Positions 6,654-9,166 of a stretch of DNA of 9,166 bases are shown piece by piece. This DNA is from an uncultured Rikenellaceae bacterium (lineage in GTDB: Bacteria > Bacteroidota > Bacteroidia > Bacteroidales > UBA932). The position numbers and the translations under genes are program-made. The stretch spans positions 1 to 9,166 of the forward strand of contig CALCYB010000034.1 in assembly GCA_937906485.1 (NCBI GenBank), written 5' to 3'. The notes under the pieces are model-generated. The model was given only the letters and a program-made list of their open reading frames with translations, was not told the DNA's origin and did not search any database. The stretch's first letter is position 1. Every line of letters starts with the position of its first letter.

Positions 6654-7460
6654 GACCAGCTCCAATAAAGGCTGTGCCTGAGCCTGTAGCCATAGACGTC
6701 CCCCAAGGTATTGGGGGATGTTTTTTTGTGCCAGCAGGGGATTGCGGTAGTTGGCTTCCAGAACAATTTTCCGGGAGAAATCCGCTGTCTGGAGCATCCG
6801 GGCAACGGCGCTTTGAGCATCCACTGTCGGCAGGGCGAGGATGATGCATTGGAGGGTGGACCACAGGTCCGGAATCCGGGAAAAGGGTAGGGCTTCCAGG
6901 GAAATGGAACAGTTCTCCAGGGAAATGGGGGAAGAGGATGCCAAGGAAGAGTGCTTGAGGCGGTGGATGAAGGCCTCGGCCCGTTCCGGGTGGCGGTTGG
7001 CCAGGTAGATGTGTCCGGTTTTCCAAGTGGTTGAAGCAAAGGTAAGGGCGGCTGCTGTTGCAGCTTTTCCCGCACCACCGCATCCGATGATCAGTACATT
7101 GCCCTGTTGTGTGTTCCCGAGGTGTTGTCGGAACAACTGCAGAACCCCGCTGTAATCGGTATTGGTCGCCCGAATGCCGTCCGGACCTTTGATCAGCAGG
7201 TTGGTGGCTTGCAGCAACGTAGCGGTTTCATCCGCGTGGTCGGCATAGGCAAGGGCCGTTTCTTTGAACGGGGTGGTGATGTTGGCCGCCAGGTAATCCC
7301 CCTGGAGAAATTGTTCAAACCCCATTTCAAACGTAGGGGTTTCTATCAGGTCGTAAGGACAATAGGGGCGGAAGATTTCGGGACTCTGGCTGTGTCGGAT
7401 GGGGTATCCGATCAGGGCCAGCCGCAGGAAGGGATAACGGTAGGGCTTATCGTTTTCCAT
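6630..7460 (-). CDS. aroE: Shikimate dehydrogenase
   Basis: Reduces 3-dehydroshikimate to shikimate with NADPH in aromatic amino acid and chorismate synthesis. The protein has 276 residues. The shikimate-binding HSQS motif (Ser24, Ser26), the catalytic lysine in NITTPFK (Lys66), the ATN block (Asn87), NTDYSG with the paired catalytic aspartate (Asp102), the nucleotide-binding GCGGAGKA (127-134) and NR (155-156) are all present. The C-terminal half is divergent: the usual NATPxGM is replaced by ILALPTVD (207-214), and the usual YNPxxTPLL appears as ANYRNPLLA (236-244). The start at 7460 puts HSxSP at the normal distance; a longer frame opens further upstream but lies within the neighbouring gene. 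It overlaps the methyltransferase gene by 14 nt and the transporter gene by 24 bp at its 3' end. Confidence 0.93.
   Translation of the reverse strand: MENDKPYRYPFLRLALIGYPIRHSQSPEIFRPYCPYDLIETPTFEMGFEQFLQGDYLAANITTPFKETALAYADHADETATLLQATNLLIKGPDGIRATNTDYSGVLQLFRQHLGNTQQGNVLIIGCGGAGKAATAAALTFASTTWKTGHIYLANRHPERAEAFIHRLKHSSLASSSPISLENCSISLEALPFSRIPDLWSTLQCIILALPTVDAQSAVARMLQTADFSRKIVLEANYRNPLLAQKNIPQYLGGRLWLQAQAQPLLELVLLHGRTV
6696..6727 (+). terminator. Rho-independent terminator of the MFS operon, inside aroE
   Basis: Starting 42 nt after the second transporter's stop, the plus strand forms a stem with arms ACGTCCCCCAA and TTGGGGGATGT (11 bp, one G-U pair) around a GGTA loop. It runs straight into a run of seven T (6721-6727), the first of which pairs with the stem base. 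This is a textbook intrinsic terminator. It acts only rightward, since the minus strand has no T-run after the hairpin. It lies wholly within the aroE coding sequence, under codons 245-255. Confidence 0.88.
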
Positions 7461-8247
7461 GGCGTTGACGGATGGCCTCGTAACAGAGGATGGCGGTGGA
7501 AACCGATACGTTGAGCGAATCGATACGACCCAGCATCGGGATGCGGATGTGGGCATCGGCCTGTTGGCGCCAGAAATCCGTCAGACCGGTAGCTTCTGTA
7601 CCCATGACCAGGGCGCATCCACAGGTCATGTCGGTGTCATAATACAGTTCGGAATCCTGCAGTTGGGCAGTGAAGATACGGACCTGGTGCTGTTTGAGCC
7701 AGGATGCGGCATTTTCTGAGGTACACGCCCGCAGGGGAACGGAGAATACACCCCCCAGGCTGGAGCGGATGATGTTGGGGTTGTACAAGTCGGTCAGCGG
7801 ATCGCAGACCAGCACAGCATCGGCGTGAACGGCATCGGCGGTGCGGAGGATGGCTCCCAGATTGCCGGGCTTTTCAACCGATTCCAAGACAATGATCAGT
7901 GGTGCTGCCGATAACTTGAGTGAGTCCAGTCCCTGCTCCGGGGTATAGGCTACAGCAATGGCTCCTTCTGTGGATTCCCGATAAGCCAGGCGTTGGTACA
8001 CGGATGCGGTGATCCGGCAGAGAGCAGCCTTGTTTTCATCGGCCATCCGGATCAGATCCGGTCGTTTTGCTTCCAGTTCCGGGGTAAAAAAAAGCGTCTG
8101 CAGCCGATATCCGGCTGCAAGCGCTTGTTCTGTTTCACGAATCCCTTCGATCACAAAGCGTCCGTTTTTGCGGCGAACGGCAGACTTCTCCTGAAGGGCG
8201 ATTACGTCCTTGATGCGGGGGTTGCTGTTCGAAGAGATCTCCAACAT
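7447..8247 (-). CDS. SpoU/TrmH-family RNA 2'-O-methyltransferase
   Basis: A 266-residue SPOUT-class enzyme that should methylate a ribose 2'-OH in rRNA or tRNA using S-adenosylmethionine. The N-terminal part (about 1-105) resembles the RNA-substrate-binding domain of RlmB/TsnR-like proteins. The C-terminal trefoil-knot domain shows the three family motifs: motif 1, EKPGNLGAILRTAD (125-138; Asn129, Arg135); motif 2, LVMGTEATGL (213-222; Glu218); motif 3, IPMLGRIDSLNVSVSTA (236-252; Asn246). All key residues are in place. The exact RNA target cannot be told from sequence. It starts 2 nt after lysS stops and its end overlaps the aroE start by 14 nt, so it is the middle gene of a tight operon. 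Confidence 0.92.
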   Translation of the reverse strand: MLEISSNSNPRIKDVIALQEKSAVRRKNGRFVIEGIRETEQALAAGYRLQTLFFTPELEAKRPDLIRMADENKAALCRITASVYQRLAYRESTEGAIAVAYTPEQGLDSLKLSAAPLIIVLESVEKPGNLGAILRTADAVHADAVLVCDPLTDLYNPNIIRSSLGGVFSVPLRACTSENAASWLKQHQVRIFTAQLQDSELYYDTDMTCGCALVMGTEATGLTDFWRQQADAHIRIPMLGRIDSLNVSVSTAILCYEAIRQRHGKR

Positions 8248-8249
8248 GG

Positions 8250-9166
8250 TTATTGAGCGTCGGTATTGTCGGTGTTTTGTTGGCCTTGTTGATGAACTTC
8301 CGGTCGCATCTGCGGGAAGAGCAATACATCCTGGATCGAAGCGGAGTTGGTCATCAACATTGTCAGACGGTCTATACCGATACCCATACCGGATGTCGGG
8401 GGCATACCGTATTCGAGTGCGCGAACAAAGTCCATATCAATGAACATGGCTTCATCGTCCCCTTTGTCTTTCAGTTTGACTTGTTCTTTGAAGCGTTCCA
8501 ATTGGTCGATCGGGTCGTTCAACTCACTGTAGGCGTTGCACAATTCCTTGCCGTTGACAAAGAGTTCAAATCGTTCGGTCAAGTTGGGGTTTTCACGATG
8601 GCGTTTGGTCAGCGGAGAGGTTTCCACCGGATAATCTGTGATGAAGGTCGGTTGGATCAAATGCTTTTCACAGTATTCACCGAAGATTTCATCAATCAGT
8701 TTGCCGATGCCCATGGACGGGTCGGTTTCGATATGGAGGTCTTTGCAGACTTGACGCAACTGGTCTTCGTTCATGCCGGATACATCAATGCCTGTGTATT
8801 CTTTGATGGCATCCAGCATCGGCAGGCGACGGTAGGGGCCTGTAAAGTCAATGCTGTTTTCACCCACGGTGATGTTGTCGGTACGGCCATGCAGTTCCAT
8901 GGCTACTCTTTCCAGCATCTTTTCGGTGAATTCCATCATCCATTTGTAGTCTTTATAGGCTACGTAGATTTCCAGGCAGGTGAATTCGGGGTTGTGGGTC
9001 TTGTCCATTCCTTCGTTCCGGAAGTTGCGGGAGAATTCATACACACCGCTGAAACCGCCGACAATCAGCCGTTTGAGATAGAGCTCGTTGGCAATACGAA
9101 GGTACAAAGGAATGTCCAGGGTGTTGTGGTGGGTGATGAAGGGACGGGCGGAAGCGCCGCCGGCGA
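8250..9166 (-). CDS. lysS: Lysyl-tRNA synthetase, class II (N-terminal part beyond window)
   Basis: Charges tRNA-Lys with lysine. Only the C-terminal 304 residues of the catalytic domain are present; the anticodon-binding OB domain and the start lie beyond the right edge. The frame is open to the edge, and the first visible residues read ARPFITHHNTLDIPLYLRIA, a conserved LysS block. Next come RNFRNEGMDKTHNPEFTCLE (class II motif 2) and, near the C-terminus, GMGIGIDRLTML (motif 3) followed by LLFPQMRPE. After the usual LysS end there is a short low-complexity Gln/Asn/Thr/Asp tail of about 15 residues. The TTG at 9105-9107 is an internal leucine codon, not a start. It heads the visible lysS-methyltransferase-aroE cluster. 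Confidence 0.97.
   Translation of the reverse strand, partial: AGGASARPFITHHNTLDIPLYLRIANELYLKRLIVGGFSGVYEFSRNFRNEGMDKTHNPEFTCLEIYVAYKDYKWMMEFTEKMLERVAMELHGRTDNITVGENSIDFTGPYRRLPMLDAIKEYTGIDVSGMNEDQLRQVCKDLHIETDPSMGIGKLIDEIFGEYCEKHLIQPTFITDYPVETSPLTKRHRENPNLTERFELFVNGKELCNAYSELNDPIDQLERFKEQVKLKDKGDDEAMFIDMDFVRALEYGMPPTSGMGIGIDRLTMLMTNSASIQDVLLFPQMRPEVHQQGQQNTDNTDAQ

Noticed and set aside
7461..7556. Longer aroE reading frame beginning at 7556
   Set aside because: The extra residues lie inside the methyltransferase gene and look like an antiparallel-frame artefact. The ATG at 7460 gives the normal distance to the HSxSP motif.
9105..9107. TTG as a possible start codon for lysS
   Set aside because: The frame stays open to the window edge, and the residues upstream form a conserved LysS block, so this codon encodes an internal leucine.
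1..9166. Mobile elements, CRISPR arrays, defence or secretion systems, riboswitches
   Set aside because: I looked for repeats, terminal inverted repeats, transposase or integrase motifs, regularly spaced repeats and large structured leaders and saw none. All sizeable genes are recognisable core functions or transporters.

Overview
The window looks like an ordinary chromosomal segment of a member of the Bacteroidota, most likely the order Bacteroidales. The evidence is two perfect Bacteroidetes-type sigma factor promoters (a TTTG element near -33, a 19-bp spacer, then TAnnTTTG at -7), the absence of obvious Shine-Dalgarno sequences before most starts, and the character of the housekeeping proteins. 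I cannot name the genus. I see no mobile element, CRISPR array, phage gene, toxin-antitoxin pair or recognisable defence system. Apart from gaps of about 108 and 145 bp, the window is almost fully coding.

Layout from left to right. (1) The 5' part of a tRNA-Thr gene (anticodon TGT) on the minus strand runs off the left edge. It has its own strong promoter, preceded by A/T tracts spaced about one helical turn apart. (2) A minus-strand cluster, transcribed leftward in the order ssb - purA - dxs, covers single-stranded DNA binding, AMP synthesis and the first step of the MEP isoprenoid pathway. (3) A 145-bp divergent promoter region follows. (4) A plus-strand two-gene operon encodes two paralogous MFS transporters of the MFSD1-like type. 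They overlap by one nucleotide and end in a strong rho-independent terminator. (5) A second minus-strand cluster, transcribed leftward in the order lysS - rRNA/tRNA methyltransferase (SpoU/TrmH family) - aroE, runs off the right edge inside lysS. Its genes are separated by 2 nt or overlap by 14 nt, so they are almost certainly co-transcribed.

The most interesting structural point is the junction of (4) and (5). The second transporter gene and aroE converge and overlap by 24 bp at their 3' ends, and the transporter operon's intrinsic terminator lies wholly inside the aroE coding sequence. The most interesting biological question is the coupled pair of MFSD1-like transporters, whose substrate is unknown. 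Small peptides are a guess from the eukaryotic homologue. Otherwise the genes are core housekeeping functions, and I found no convincing evidence of a wholly new system.
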